Origin: CAZAKO01 sp964546145
Lineage (GTDB): Bacteria; Fidelibacterota; UBA2242
Direction of reading: 5' to 3'
DNA length: 64,000 nucleotides
NCBI GenBank assembly: GCA_964546145.1
Contig: CAZJIU010000002.1
Coordinates: forward strand, 26,654-90,653
Under the pieces are notes generated by a model. The model had not been told where the DNA came from, made no database searches, and worked only from the letters and a program-made list of their open reading frames with translations. Positions 53,495 through 63,218 of this stretch are shown in pieces. Numbering within the stretch: position 1 is the stretch's first letter; the number at the start of each line of letters is the position of its first letter. A program made the position numbers and the translations under genes.

Positions 53495-55485
53495 CTATTT
53501 TCAATAAATACTCTCTTATAGCAATCGGCATCTTGGGGGGGTACGTCCTTTCAACCTGCTCAAAAAAACCGTTCTCTAAACCGGTTCTTAACATTATCGA
53601 ATCTCAGAACAATCGGCAGGTAGCAAAAATATTAGATCAGAATTATGCCGATCCTGAAATCCGCTACCGGCTTTGCCTTGCCGCTGCCAACAGTAGAGAT
53701 ACAACGATTGTACCGAACCTGTCAAAGTTCTTGCTGGATTCCTCTCAGCTGGTTCGAATCGGAGCAGCTTTTGCGCTGGGACAATTACCCTGCATATCTT
53801 CAAATGCATTACTAACGCAACGGCTAACCGCTGAACCAATCTCCGAAATACGCGATCAGATTGTGCTTTCAATTGGTAAGGTTGGTGATTTACAATCGCT
53901 AAAACTGCTAACCGATAAAGATATCCAGCCTGCTCCACAGGACATCTTGTTCAAGTCATTTGCTTACTTTTTTAGCAGACAGTTTTTCTCGCCCACTGCT
54001 GTAGCAATGTGTATCGAAGCACTTAGTTCTAAAAACAGCCAAGCCCGACATGCGGCTGCGGTAGCGCTGCAGCGAATCAGTGATCCTGCAATATTATTAC
54101 CTCAAATTAAAGGTCTACTCACCTCCAGAGAATGTAATGACCCTATAGTCCAGCGGGCCCTAGCCAAAATTTTAAAGTCACTACAGTTCCCTGAAAAGGG
54201 TCGCATTTATCTGGCTTTATTGAATGATCCAGATTGGTCGGTAAAATATGAAGCCGTCCAGGCGATACCCGGATTGCCAGCGGCAGATTCACTCTGGCTA
54301 AAAGCTCTCGATGATTCAAATTTCCATGTCCTTGCAGCCGCGCTGGAGAATTGTCCGGCTGCGGTCAGATTCACACCATCAACCATTGAAATTCTACATA
54401 ACCTTTTTCAGAAGTCATCACCCCACGTTTGTGGCTCCATTATTCAACTACTTTACTCAAAATTAGATCAAAATGATGAGTATATCTTGGAAAGTTTTCC
54501 CATAACAGAGGATTACCTATTATATAAAATAGAGGGATTGAGTAAAAATCTGAACAGAACGAACTTTGAGTGCCTGCTACCATACATTCATGACCTAAAG
54601 AAAAGTATCGCTACCGCCGCTTACACCGGATTGAGTACTGCTCTCACCACGCTTCTCGAAAACCAAGTTATCACAAGTAAAGAATATAAAGCTTTTCTGC
54701 AAAAGGGATTAACTGCTGCTGACCCGGTACAAAATTACTTAGCGGCCAACACAATCAGGCAGAGTAAAATCAGCGTCAGCGAGCTGGTCCCCGATCTCTA
54801 TGCCCGCCTTAAAAAACAGGACGATTTTAATTATCTTGAATCCATCTTGGAGATCTTGGCTGCCATTGAGACCATACGGCCGCCTGATGCTCCCCAACAC
54901 CTTAAGCCCTTACTAGCCTGTCGTCAGAAACAGCTGCGTGAAGAGAGTTATCGCTTATTGACAAGTGTTTACCAGCTGGATTTACCACAACCTCCTAATT
55001 ATCGCGAATCTTACTTGTTCTCTTCTCTGAAAAATTTACAGAAATATGGAATCCATCCCGACGTCAGGTTCAACACCTCAAAAGGTTTATTTACTATCCG
55101 TTGCGATGGATTTTATGCCCCATATACAACCTCCGCATTTTTAGACCTGGTGGCAAGCGGATTTTACGACGGCCTGACTTTCCATCGGGTAATTCCCAAT
55201 TTTGTTGTTCAGGGCGGTGATCCCCGGGGAGATGGCTGGGGTGGACCAGGATACCACCTGCTGACAGAAAAATCTCCCCTAGGCTATGACACCGGTTCCG
55301 TTGGTATGGCTAGTGCTGGTCCTGACACAGAGGGTTCGCAATTTTTCATCACCACTACACCTCAATACCATCTTGACTATAACTATACTCGTTTCGGCGA
55401 AGTAGTTGAAGGTATGGATGTTGTTCTCAAGATCGAAAGGGGGGATCGGATTCTCTCGGCAACGATTCTCCAAGTCTCAGACTAA
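53473..55485 (+). CDS. HEAT-repeat protein with C-terminal cyclophilin peptidyl-prolyl isomerase
   Basis: A 670-residue exported protein. An N-terminal hydrophobic segment ends in YVLSTCSKK, a loose lipobox, so it may be a lipoprotein. Residues about 40-500 form HEAT-like repeats (SSQLVRIGAAFALGQLP; KNSQARHAAAVALQRI; DPDWSVKYEAVQAIPGL-like units). Residues about 520-670 are a cyclophilin domain with FHRVIPNFVVQGGDPRGDG, GMASAGPDTEGSQFFITTTP and YTRFGEVVEGMDVV, including the catalytic Arg and the QFFI motif. It probably folds or binds envelope proteins. Start: TTG at 53473, or possibly ATT at 53497, 7 nt after GGGGAG. Confidence 0.88.
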   Translation: MFILGRITIFNKYSLIAIGILGGYVLSTCSKKPFSKPVLNIIESQNNRQVAKILDQNYADPEIRYRLCLAAANSRDTTIVPNLSKFLLDSSQLVRIGAAFALGQLPCISSNALLTQRLTAEPISEIRDQIVLSIGKVGDLQSLKLLTDKDIQPAPQDILFKSFAYFFSRQFFSPTAVAMCIEALSSKNSQARHAAAVALQRISDPAILLPQIKGLLTSRECNDPIVQRALAKILKSLQFPEKGRIYLALLNDPDWSVKYEAVQAIPGLPAADSLWLKALDDSNFHVLAAALENCPAAVRFTPSTIEILHNLFQKSSPHVCGSIIQLLYSKLDQNDEYILESFPITEDYLLYKIEGLSKNLNRTNFECLLPYIHDLKKSIATAAYTGLSTALTTLLENQVITSKEYKAFLQKGLTAADPVQNYLAANTIRQSKISVSELVPDLYARLKKQDDFNYLESILEILAAIETIRPPDAPQHLKPLLACRQKQLREESYRLLTSVYQLDLPQPPNYRESYLFSSLKNLQKYGIHPDVRFNTSKGLFTIRCDGFYAPYTTSAFLDLVASGFYDGLTFHRVIPNFVVQGGDPRGDGWGGPGYHLLTEKSPLGYDTGSVGMASAGPDTEGSQFFITTTPQYHLDYNYTRFGEVVEGMDVVLKIERGDRILSATILQVSD

Positions 55486-55863
55486 TTTCGCCAGGATAAA
55501 TCCTACTGCAAATCCGATTAAAAAAATTACCGTTATAATCCGATAATTTACAACGTCTCGACCAAAACCCTTACGTATAGCAATAACCGAAACAAAATAA
55601 CCCAGGGCATTCAGCAACCAGAACAGGGGTAATGACAAAACCTTGATTATCAGCGGCCCAACAATCGGAACCATAGCAATTATCGCTGCCAATCCGGTAA
55701 AAGCATTGGCAATAATTCCAAAGATTACCACCGCTACCGCGATAATCTCCTTGTTAATTTTTAACAGCAACCCCAGTCCAATTGCCAGAATAATCACTAG
55801 CCAAGTAATCACCATGCGGCGGTTGCGGGATAAAAAACAATAAATATCACTAAAAAATCGCAT
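55477..55863 (-). CDS. Small membrane protein of unknown function
   Basis: A 128-residue protein with four hydrophobic helices (VITWLVIILAIGLGLLL; IIAVAVVIFGIIANAFTGLA; LFWLLNALGYFVSVIAI; IITVIFLIGFAVGFILAKLV) and few charges outside the loops. It is 6 nt after coaX on the same strand and overlaps the end of the convergent cyclophilin gene by 9 bp. I do not recognise the family. Confidence 0.72.
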   Translation of the reverse strand: MRFFSDIYCFLSRNRRMVITWLVIILAIGLGLLLKINKEIIAVAVVIFGIIANAFTGLAAIIAMVPIVGPLIIKVLSLPLFWLLNALGYFVSVIAIRKGFGRDVVNYRIITVIFLIGFAVGFILAKLV

Positions 55864-55869
55864 AGTTGG

Positions 55870-56643
55870 TCACACCGTCCTATTTCTCTCAAAGATTAAA
55901 CGCAATCCCATGAGTGTTAGGTCGAGATGAGCTACATCAATTATTCGCGTATGGTGGGCAATTTCCTCCGAATAGCCACCCGTTGCAATCACTTGCATGT
56001 GCCACGGTGAGCATTCCTGCTTGATCCTATCGACTATTCCCTCGATCATGGCAATATGCCCGACAAACAACCCGCTCCGGAGATGTTCCTGAGTGGTCTT
56101 GCCAATGATATGATCAGGATAATCCAGCTCGATTTCATGTAATTGGGCTGCCTTCCGAATTAGCTCGAGTGAGCTGGTCAATAATCCGGGTGAAATTGCC
56201 CCACCAATGTAATTCCCAGCATCATCCAGAACATCAAACGTTGTTGCCGTGCCGAGATCAACCACAATTAATGGAAATTGATAAAACTGGTTTGCGGCAA
56301 CAATGTTACAGAGCCGGTCAGCTCCTAACTGTTTTGGCTCCCTGACTAAAAGCTTCAGTCCTAGATCTAGCTGATAATTAACAATAACAGGGTCAAGCGA
56401 TAAATAATTCTGCGACATTTTCAAAAAAGCCTTCGTAAGATCCGGGACTACCGAACTGATAATAACACCACTAATCTCAGCTGTATCGAGCTCGTTATCA
56501 CTACACAATAATTTAACGATAATCCAATACTCGTCTGCCGTCCGGGTATGAGAGCTGACCAGCCGCCAACTGCCGAGCAGCTGAATGCCCTTATATATGC
56601 CAATTACGGTATTTGTATTACCAATATCAATCACAACCAACAT
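55870..56643 (-). CDS. coaX: Type III pantothenate kinase
   Basis: First step of coenzyme A synthesis: phosphorylation of pantothenate. The 257 residues show the ASKHA-fold motifs of CoaX: VVIDIGNTNTVIGIY at the N-terminus, EPKQLGADRLCNIVAA, VVDLGTATTFDVLD, GGAISPGLLTSSLELI and the late VIATGGYSEEIA. Length is normal. It overlaps the 3' end of the upstream birA by 17 bp, the common birA-coaX coupling. Confidence 0.96.
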   Translation of the reverse strand: MLVVIDIGNTNTVIGIYKGIQLLGSWRLVSSHTRTADEYWIIVKLLCSDNELDTAEISGVIISSVVPDLTKAFLKMSQNYLSLDPVIVNYQLDLGLKLLVREPKQLGADRLCNIVAANQFYQFPLIVVDLGTATTFDVLDDAGNYIGGAISPGLLTSSLELIRKAAQLHEIELDYPDHIIGKTTQEHLRSGLFVGHIAMIEGIVDRIKQECSPWHMQVIATGGYSEEIAHHTRIIDVAHLDLTLMGLRLIFERNRTV

Positions 56644-57433
56644 AGCTCGTCTCCTTGGCCAAGGTTACATCAGCAGCATAGAACACCCGGCACCGATCTT
56701 CCGTCTCCAAGACAAGTCCACCCTGATTGGAGAGATCTTTAAAGGTTCCCGCATAAATTTGTTGCCCATCATTCACTAAGACCTTTTTCCCAATAGAGCT
56801 ACAAATAGCTTTCCAGCGGTTAAAAATAGCGGTTTCCCCTGAATCACCCAAAATAAATAACCAACGATCCAGTGCGACTAATACCTGTTTTAGCACCTCG
56901 ATTCGATCCATACTTTTCCCCAGAACAGCATTTAGGGAGGTCCCCTGACTGAGCTCGCCGATAAAAAAGTTCGCTGGCTGATTAACATTTATACCAGTAC
57001 CAATCACAATTTGAGACATCTCGTTTCCAACCAGCCGATTTTGCACCAAGATGCCACAGAGTTTGCGCCCCTCAAGCAGGACATCGTTAGGCCATTTAAG
57101 ATCAAGTTTAAAAGCACCACGCCCTAACAATTCGAGTCCCTCATATACTGCAACTGCCGCCAGAAAAGTATAGACATGCAAAAACGCTCGGTTATATAGC
57201 TCAGTAAGTAGAACAGAAAACAGAAGGGCTTGTTCCGGTGGACTATGCCAAACGCGACCATGCCGACCTTTCCCTCCCGTCTGATAATCGGCCAACAAAA
57301 CAGTCCCATTGGGATGAGAACGATTCTGCAAGAAGTAGGTATTAGTTGAATTTATTTGCTCTGCATGGAGAATCTGCGGCTGCAATATTTTCAAATCCAG
57401 CAAAAGATTAAGAGTGTTAAAGTCGGATTGCAT
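56627..57433 (-). CDS. birA: Biotin-[acetyl-CoA-carboxylase] ligase, without DNA-binding domain
   Basis: Attaches biotin to carboxylase carrier proteins. The 268 residues contain the substrate loop GGKGRHGRVWHSP, LDLKWPNDVLLEGRKLCGIL and GTGINVNQP, then a C-terminal SH3-like domain (GKKVLVNDGQQIYAGTFKDL). It lacks the N-terminal helix-turn-helix of E. coli BirA (group I enzyme), so it cannot repress biotin genes. The upstream 64 nt (57434-57497) are AT-rich without a clear promoter. Confidence 0.95.
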   Translation of the reverse strand: MQSDFNTLNLLLDLKILQPQILHAEQINSTNTYFLQNRSHPNGTVLLADYQTGGKGRHGRVWHSPPEQALLFSVLLTELYNRAFLHVYTFLAAVAVYEGLELLGRGAFKLDLKWPNDVLLEGRKLCGILVQNRLVGNEMSQIVIGTGINVNQPANFFIGELSQGTSLNAVLGKSMDRIEVLKQVLVALDRWLFILGDSGETAIFNRWKAICSSIGKKVLVNDGQQIYAGTFKDLSNQGGLVLETEDRCRVFYAADVTLAKETSYVGCD

Positions 57434-57497
57434 AATATTTAAATAGATACTGTTTTGTAAATTTGGTTTTCGCTGATTCTTTTATATCACCAAAATT

Positions 57498-58247
57498 TTA
57501 AAAACCACGCGCCTTACGGATCGTCTGATACGCATCGTTAACCGCCTTAAATTTCTCCTCAGCCAATTTCTGAATTTCAGGTCCCAAATTGGCTACTTTA
57601 TCCGGGTGATACTTCACCGCCATCTCGCGGTAGGCTTTTTTGATCGTTTCGACGTCATCATCGGGGCAGACATTTAAAACACCATAAGCCTGGTCATCAC
57701 CTGGGACAAAAATTGACTTTACAGATTCGAAATCCTTGCTAGAAATTCCCAATCCCGCGTTTATTTCTCGAATCGCATTCAGCTCAGTCTGGTGAAAAAA
57801 ATTATCGGCACCCGCGATGCCAAATAGAACGTGTACCAGCTCCAGACGGGAGTAATAATCCATATGCTGACTGATTTGCCCGGATATATCCTGTGGATTA
57901 AAATCTTTTTTTAGGATCTCTCTGTATAAATGGAGCAGGTCCTGAGCATTTCTAGCCCCAAACTTATCAATCAGATATTTCCGAACATATTGTACCTCTG
58001 AGGAGCGAACCGTATTATCCGATTTGCTGACATAAGCAAATAGCGCCAGCATAGCAATAGCAAAATCACCAGCTCGGGTGTCACCGTAAGGAGAATTGTC
58101 GTTAAAAACACGGGATTCGGCAGCAGGTCCTCGCGACTGGTTCCCTGACCACATACTTCCGAGGTAGGCACCAATAATTGCCCCCAGCGGACCAAACAGT
58201 GCCCAGCCTATACCGCCGCCGATGATCGTGCCCGTCCATTTACCCAT
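57498..58247 (-). CDS. DjlA-like protein: glycine zipper, TerB domain and J domain
   Basis: A 249-residue co-chaperone-like protein. Residues 1-35 are a Gly-rich membrane-inserting segment (GTIIGGGIGWALFGPLGAI). Residues about 55-170 form a TerB-like helical domain (FAIAMLALFAYVSKSDNTVR). Residues about 185-249 form a J domain (YGVLNVCPDDDVETIKKAYR) with the DnaK-activating HPD in KYHPDK. This is the DjlA order, with the membrane part at the front. It should recruit DnaK to the membrane; no dnaK lies here. Confidence 0.92.
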   Translation of the reverse strand: MGKWTGTIIGGGIGWALFGPLGAIIGAYLGSMWSGNQSRGPAAESRVFNDNSPYGDTRAGDFAIAMLALFAYVSKSDNTVRSSEVQYVRKYLIDKFGARNAQDLLHLYREILKKDFNPQDISGQISQHMDYYSRLELVHVLFGIAGADNFFHQTELNAIREINAGLGISSKDFESVKSIFVPGDDQAYGVLNVCPDDDVETIKKAYREMAVKYHPDKVANLGPEIQKLAEEKFKAVNDAYQTIRKARGF

Positions 58248-58330
58248 AAAAGATAACCGCCCTGCTATCTAACAATAAACAATAAATAATAAGTATAAAT
58301 CCCCAAAATTACAACCGCTGAATAATGGAA

Positions 58331-58359
58331 AACCTTCCAGCGACAACCGCTGGAAGGTT
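58331..58359 (-). terminator. Terminator-like hairpin after DUF6588 gene
   Basis: A perfect 12-bp inverted repeat (58331-58342 with 58348-58359, arm AACCTTCCAGCG) and a 5-nt loop lie 28 nt beyond the stop of the minus-strand gene at 58387. On that strand the stem ends in GGTTTTCC, a short T stretch, so termination is probable but the T tract is weak. Confidence 0.65.
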
Positions 58360-58386
58360 CACCATAGCCAAACAGAAAATAATTAA

Positions 58387-59505
58387 CTAGCGAATTGAAA
58401 TACCCAAGCCCGCTGTCAGCACATTATCGGCACCCATCGAATAATCAGCGCTAATATTAAAAACTGCCAGGCGCAGGTGGGCTCCAAGGGTCGTCCGGAA
58501 TTTGTTTTCACCAGTAAGGTCGAATTTAATCTGGGTACCCGGAGCAATCGGATCATTAGGATCAGGATTATCGGGATTATAGGTATATTTGATTTTCACA
58601 TTGGATTTTTCCAATCCAACGCCACCGTATACTCCTACACCCAAAAGCAGTAAGCCCAACTCTTTTCCAACCATCAAGGTATACAATGAGTGATTGGTTT
58701 CGAAAACTTTTCCAACACTCATTTTTTGTAAATATGCCCCAAGCGAAATATTAACCGGGAACATGGGGATTGGGATGAAGGGATCCAAGGCAAGTTTTCC
58801 ACCAAAACCCAAAAACTTGAATTTTCCAACATCCTTCAATTCAACTTCCGGCAGTGCCCTAACCACAACCTCGGCCTTAATCGGAAGAGTTGGTATAGAA
58901 AGGCCGACCGCAGCCTGAGGAGCTGCCAGTGGCAGATTCTTTAAATTAGTCCCGATAATGGGCGGAGTAAGGTCTGGAATACTTTGGGCAATTGTTTGAA
59001 GTTTGTTTTGGATTAGTGACTGGTCTAAGACATTCTGGGGAACACCCTGTGTCCTAAGTTGCGATTCGATATCAGCCGTAATCCCCTCGTCATCTGCCTC
59101 AATCACTGCCGGTTTATCTTTTCCAAAAAAGGTTGGCACTTCCCGATCTGGATAGATTACATCAGGATCGAGCGTAATTGTTTTTGTCCCTAATCCTACT
59201 GTACTAAGATCAACAGTTTCAGTAATCGGATCTATTGCCGATAGATCAAAGTTGAAGGTCTGCTGATCAGTCGGGACTTGAATCATCATCGCCCGAATAC
59301 CAACGTCAAAACCGAGCAGTTTGTGAGGTTTAGCCGAATGAAACCATCCACTATTCATACCGCAACCAAAAGCGGTGACTAACGGGGTGACATACAACTT
59401 GGCATTTTTTGATGCCATTTCGGATAATCTCTCTTCAATTGATTGAGCTCCTACCAAGCTAACGAGAAAAACCAGAATCAAAATCAACGAGATAAATTTC
59501 TTCAT
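58387..59505 (-). CDS. DUF6588-like outer-membrane protein
   Basis: A 372-residue exported protein with signal peptide MKKFISLILILVFLVSLVGA. The mature part begins with a helical stretch (IEERLSEMASKNAKLYVTPL), then alternating amphipathic strands (GFDVGIRAMMIQVP; KEVVVRALPEV-like strands; LGLLLLGVGVYGGVGLEKSN; FRTTLGAHLRLAVFNISADY) and ends MGADNVLTAGLGISIR, a terminal-strand-like end. This fits a beta-barrel outer-membrane protein of the DUF6588 type, with unknown function. AAGGAG stands 6 nt before the ATG. A hairpin terminator follows. Confidence 0.82.
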   Translation of the reverse strand: MKKFISLILILVFLVSLVGAQSIEERLSEMASKNAKLYVTPLVTAFGCGMNSGWFHSAKPHKLLGFDVGIRAMMIQVPTDQQTFNFDLSAIDPITETVDLSTVGLGTKTITLDPDVIYPDREVPTFFGKDKPAVIEADDEGITADIESQLRTQGVPQNVLDQSLIQNKLQTIAQSIPDLTPPIIGTNLKNLPLAAPQAAVGLSIPTLPIKAEVVVRALPEVELKDVGKFKFLGFGGKLALDPFIPIPMFPVNISLGAYLQKMSVGKVFETNHSLYTLMVGKELGLLLLGVGVYGGVGLEKSNVKIKYTYNPDNPDPNDPIAPGTQIKFDLTGENKFRTTLGAHLRLAVFNISADYSMGADNVLTAGLGISIR

Positions 59506-59592
59506 AATTTGCTCCTTTTTAGTATTAATCTCTCCACACGTTTGATAATGAGCTTTATGTTATATCTGATTTTAGAGAAAATCAAGAGGAAA

Positions 59593-62500
59593 TTATCTTG
59601 CAACCACTAAAGTTGTGATATATCCCACGGATTTATCACTCAAGGCATCAGTCGCCGTACAGCGCACTATATACATGCCGATTCGTGCTTTCCCGCCATA
59701 CTTGCTTGATCCATCCCAGTATACAGCCCCCTCTGCTGAAGTATAGGACGCCTTAGCCGGTTGATAGATTAATCGCCCAACTAAATCATAGATTTCGATG
59801 GAGATCTTCGCACTGGGAAAAGGNNNNNNNNNNNNNNNNNNNNNNNNNNNNNNNNNNNNNNNNNNNNNNNNNNNNNNNNNNNNNNNNNNNNNNNNNNNNN
59901 NNNNNNNNNNNNNNNNNNNNNNNTTCAACGCAGGAAATTGTGGCAAAACACTGGTATTTGCCTCAACAACACCGGGGTAATCAAAAATAGACGAGTCGGA
60001 TGCCAGCACAAAGTAACCTCGGGGAGCAACAGATTTTTCCTCAGAGACTATTGCAGGTTTGCCAGTATTTTCATCACAGATTAACCAATAACTTATCTCA
60101 ATATAAGTATCCCCCGGATTATACAATTCCACATATTCAGCAATCGAATTATTGCCGGTCTCAATCTCCAGGGGCCTCGCCATAAATTCCGACAATAGCA
60201 AAGATCCCTTCTTAAAGGATACCCTGATCTCGGCAAAACCGGAATCGTTCGCCGAACATTGATCGCTAATCCAGACCAACGTCGCAACAATCGAATGGAA
60301 TCCCGGAGAAAGTGGATCAATTGAAATTAACAAAGTATCACCTGATCCAGGATCAAGTGGATTAACATCGCCGGAAGCAATTGGTTGTTCCTTTGATTTT
60401 CGGTCATAAACCACCAGCTGCAATTGATTGCTCTTCAGGCGACCGGGGTTTGAAATATATGCTCTCAATCCATAACTGGTACTTACATCACCCTGGCGAG
60501 GCGTTACACTGACAGAATCAAGGCTCAGATCATATAATAACGGTGTAACAGAATTAACCAAGCCTGGGGTTGCACCGAAGATTGAAACCGATTCCGACCA
60601 GTTTTCCCGATCCCGGCTTTTTAGCTCGGGAAGCTTCTTCTCCAAAGACGTTCCCGCCTTAATTCCCCAGGATTCATCATAGCCAAGCTGGTCATTTACC
60701 GCGCCGGTCAGGTCCATCAGAATGATACTATCGGCTGAATTATTGAGTCCGGGCCAGCGGGAAGTAATAATAACCGGAGCCGGAGAGGGGGGAAAGTAGT
60801 TATAAAATGCACTGCTATCACCCGTCAAGACAAGGTACTCGCCCTGTTTTATAGTAACCGGTTTTTTTATGCGGACGCTGCTGCGCTTGTTAGCCAGATA
60901 CCAATCGCGGAAATTGACCTGATCATCACCGATATTGATGAACTCAACAAACTCCGCCTGACCGGTCCTGGGATAGGCTAAAAATTCATTTATAACTAAG
61001 GAGTTACGGGGGTACTTTACTAACAAATCGGTGCAGGCTAAATTGTTGGGTAAATATTCTTCACCATTCATTTCTACCACTGCAATATATCGGCAGCGTC
61101 CAGAATTGCCGGTCATTATACTGCTACCATAATGAAACACTGAGTCCGGCGATAACGATGGAAGGCTCTGGGTGCTCCACACCAGTTCATCTGGCGCGGG
61201 ATTGCTGTCCTCGTTGGCATCATAGAATAATTCAATCGAAAAAGGATTCGACAATGCGCTGCCAGAATTCTGTACCGCAATCTCAAATTCTGCTTGTTGT
61301 ATTAATCCCGCGACAGAATCGGTAAAGGCAAAACTTTTAGGTATTATGGACAGATCTTTCAGGTACTTCAAGATGGAATTTTTCGCCCCCGGAGATGCGC
61401 CCCCAATTGCTAACGAGGTCCCCCAGTTGTTCTTGCCCAGGGCGGTGGCATTGGGATCTTTTCGTTCAATGCTGATCCCGGTTGCTCCGCCCCAGTCTTT
61501 TTTAAAACACACTGCTTCTACGACATGCCCTATCGCATCGCTCAGAAACAAAGAGTCGGCGGTATTATTAATGACCGGAAAGCTTTCCATCACGATTAAC
61601 GTCGCATCAAATCCGGGATAAGATTGCGGGAAGTCGCCCTGTGAGGTAACGATCCCATACTCACCGGGCATAAGTAATTTTGAACCACTACTTAAATCTT
61701 TCCATTTTCCACCAGCGTCCCGACACTTCCATTGCAACAGATCAACGGCACAATCAGAGCGATTATAAATCTCAAACCATTCCGGCTCCCCGGACGCNNN
61801 NNNNNNNNNNNNNNNNNNNNNNNNNNNNNNNNNNNNNNNNNNNNNNNNNNNNNNNNNNNNNNNNNNNNNNNNNNNNNNNNNNNNNNNNNNNNNNNNNCGC
61901 TCAAGCGAAACTCCCGACTGAGACCCCCAGGCTGCCGAATATTCCAGGGCGTCTATGATTCGGTCACAGTGATCGCGGACTACGATGGAGTCCTTCGTGT
62001 TATTCAATCCGGGTATTGCTTTCTCGGTTTCGATAAAAACTCCGTCAACATCCCAAATAGCCAGCATTGCAGAATCCGAAGCCAGCGTAACATACTCGCT
62101 GGGCAGTATGAATATGTCTTTAGAAGTAATTCTTGATCGGGTTGAATTGTCACCAATGGTCCAGGATCTGAGATTGATTGTATCGGCAGAAATGTTGTAC
62201 AATTCCACCCATTCGCCTCCGCCATCGGTTCTAGGCGCATACATGAATTCGTTGATTACCAGACAATTTTTCGGGTAAGGCACTTTTAACGTGAAGAAGA
62301 ATTGATTGTTTTGCGGTTTATCGTCATTAAAATCAATCAAGGCTAAGACATTTACCATTCCCTTAGGTGCTTCCGGCAGCACCGGGAATAAAACCACCAA
62401 GTCGCCCGGTTCCAGGGAAAGAATATCGGTATATACAGTTTCCCCCGAAACTAACACTGAATCATTATTCCAGTCGGGACCAAATTGAACCTCGGCATTA

Positions 62501-63177
62501 TAGATCGGATTCAAGCCGACGTTTTGGATTGTTAACCGAAATTGCACCGGCTCTCCGGGAACCGGGCTGGCATCTGTGTCGCGTCGCAAATCAATGATCG
62601 CGAGATCGTAATCGCAGGGCGAAATGCTGTTCCTATATCCCGGCGTTCCATTAATAGTCTGGCTATTGCCCCAATTTTCTTCGGAATCGGGACCGTCAAG
62701 AATGATTTTTTCATCCGAATACCCAGCTTCCTGGTCGGGAGTTGTCAATACTCGGGATAGAGTGTCGTCATTAGCGGAAACAAGAAGAATTTCATTTTGA
62801 GTAGTGTTTAGCAACCCGCTTTTTCCAAAGGCCGCGTCATCAATGGTTACCAATAGAGCATCATCAGGTATACGTAAATCATAGGTCGTAGACTTTTTAT
62901 CCAATAAATAACCCCGGTCTAATACAAGCGCATATTGCCCTGATGACAGAATACTATCGCCCGAGGGAAATTGCAGGGTTTCAAGTTCATCCTTTATTAA
63001 AAGATACGTGTCTTTCAAATCCACCGTCGAATCGCCGATATTGGCGATCTCTATATACTCATCATAATCGTCCGCGCCGACGGGATTAAACATGACTTCG
63101 CTGATCGTCAGCGCCTGCCCCCAGATCAACCTGACAGAAAATAGCAAAACGAATAAGAAATGGGTGAATTGATTCAT
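59593..63177 (-). CDS. Secreted multi-domain lamin-tail protein with T9SS sorting domain (two assembly gaps)
   Basis: A protein of about 1,195 residues with a signal peptide (FLFVLLFSVRLIWGQ). It carries five lamin-tail (LTD) beta domains, recognisable by openings such as LTISEVMFNPVGADDYDEYI, LVINEFMYAPRTDGGGEWVE, LVINEFLAYPRTGQAEFVEF and LLLSEFMARPLEIETG, with CARDB-like beta domains between (YDLAIIDLRRDTDASPVPGE; YDLSLDSVSVTPRQGDVSTS). The C-terminus (ISIEIYDLVGRLIYQ, then GMYIVRCTATDA) is a T9SS/FlgD-like sorting domain. Two 100-N gaps fall inside repeats, so the domain count is a minimum. ATG at 63177 fits the upstream promoter; TTG at 63198 is less likely. Confidence 0.85.
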   Translation of the reverse strand: MNQFTHFLFVLLFSVRLIWGQALTISEVMFNPVGADDYDEYIEIANIGDSTVDLKDTYLLIKDELETLQFPSGDSILSSGQYALVLDRGYLLDKKSTTYDLRIPDDALLVTIDDAAFGKSGLLNTTQNEILLVSANDDTLSRVLTTPDQEAGYSDEKIILDGPDSEENWGNSQTINGTPGYRNSISPCDYDLAIIDLRRDTDASPVPGEPVQFRLTIQNVGLNPIYNAEVQFGPDWNNDSVLVSGETVYTDILSLEPGDLVVLFPVLPEAPKGMVNVLALIDFNDDKPQNNQFFFTLKVPYPKNCLVINEFMYAPRTDGGGEWVELYNISADTINLRSWTIGDNSTRSRITSKDIFILPSEYVTLASDSAMLAIWDVDGVFIETEKAIPGLNNTKDSIVVRDHCDRIIDALEYSAAWGSQSGVSLEXXXXXXXXXXXXXXXXXXXXXXXXXXXXXXXXXXASGEPEWFEIYNRSDCAVDLLQWKCRDAGGKWKDLSSGSKLLMPGEYGIVTSQGDFPQSYPGFDATLIVMESFPVINNTADSLFLSDAIGHVVEAVCFKKDWGGATGISIERKDPNATALGKNNWGTSLAIGGASPGAKNSILKYLKDLSIIPKSFAFTDSVAGLIQQAEFEIAVQNSGSALSNPFSIELFYDANEDSNPAPDELVWSTQSLPSLSPDSVFHYGSSIMTGNSGRCRYIAVVEMNGEEYLPNNLACTDLLVKYPRNSLVINEFLAYPRTGQAEFVEFINIGDDQVNFRDWYLANKRSSVRIKKPVTIKQGEYLVLTGDSSAFYNYFPPSPAPVIITSRWPGLNNSADSIILMDLTGAVNDQLGYDESWGIKAGTSLEKKLPELKSRDRENWSESVSIFGATPGLVNSVTPLLYDLSLDSVSVTPRQGDVSTSYGLRAYISNPGRLKSNQLQLVVYDRKSKEQPIASGDVNPLDPGSGDTLLISIDPLSPGFHSIVATLVWISDQCSANDSGFAEIRVSFKKGSLLLSEFMARPLEIETGNNSIAEYVELYNPGDTYIEISYWLICDENTGKPAIVSEEKSVAPRGYFVLASDSSIFDYPGVVEANTSVLPQFPALXXXXXXXXXXXXXXXXXXXXXXXXXXXXXXXXXXPFPSAKISIEIYDLVGRLIYQPAKASYTSAEGAVYWDGSSKYGGKARIGMYIVRCTATDALSDKSVGYITTLVVAR
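59824..59923. other. Scaffold gap (100 N)
   Basis: Exactly 100 N between the last lamin-tail domain and the sorting domain. The reading frame happens to agree on both sides. Confidence 0.99.
61798..61897. other. Scaffold gap (100 N)
   Basis: Exactly 100 N inside the repeated linker that follows the second lamin-tail domain (before it: SGVSLE; after it: ASGEPEWFEIYN). The reading frame agrees on both sides. Confidence 0.99.
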
Positions 63178-63218
63178 CAGGTACTTAAACAATACCAACC
63201 TAATTATTTTCCAACCTA

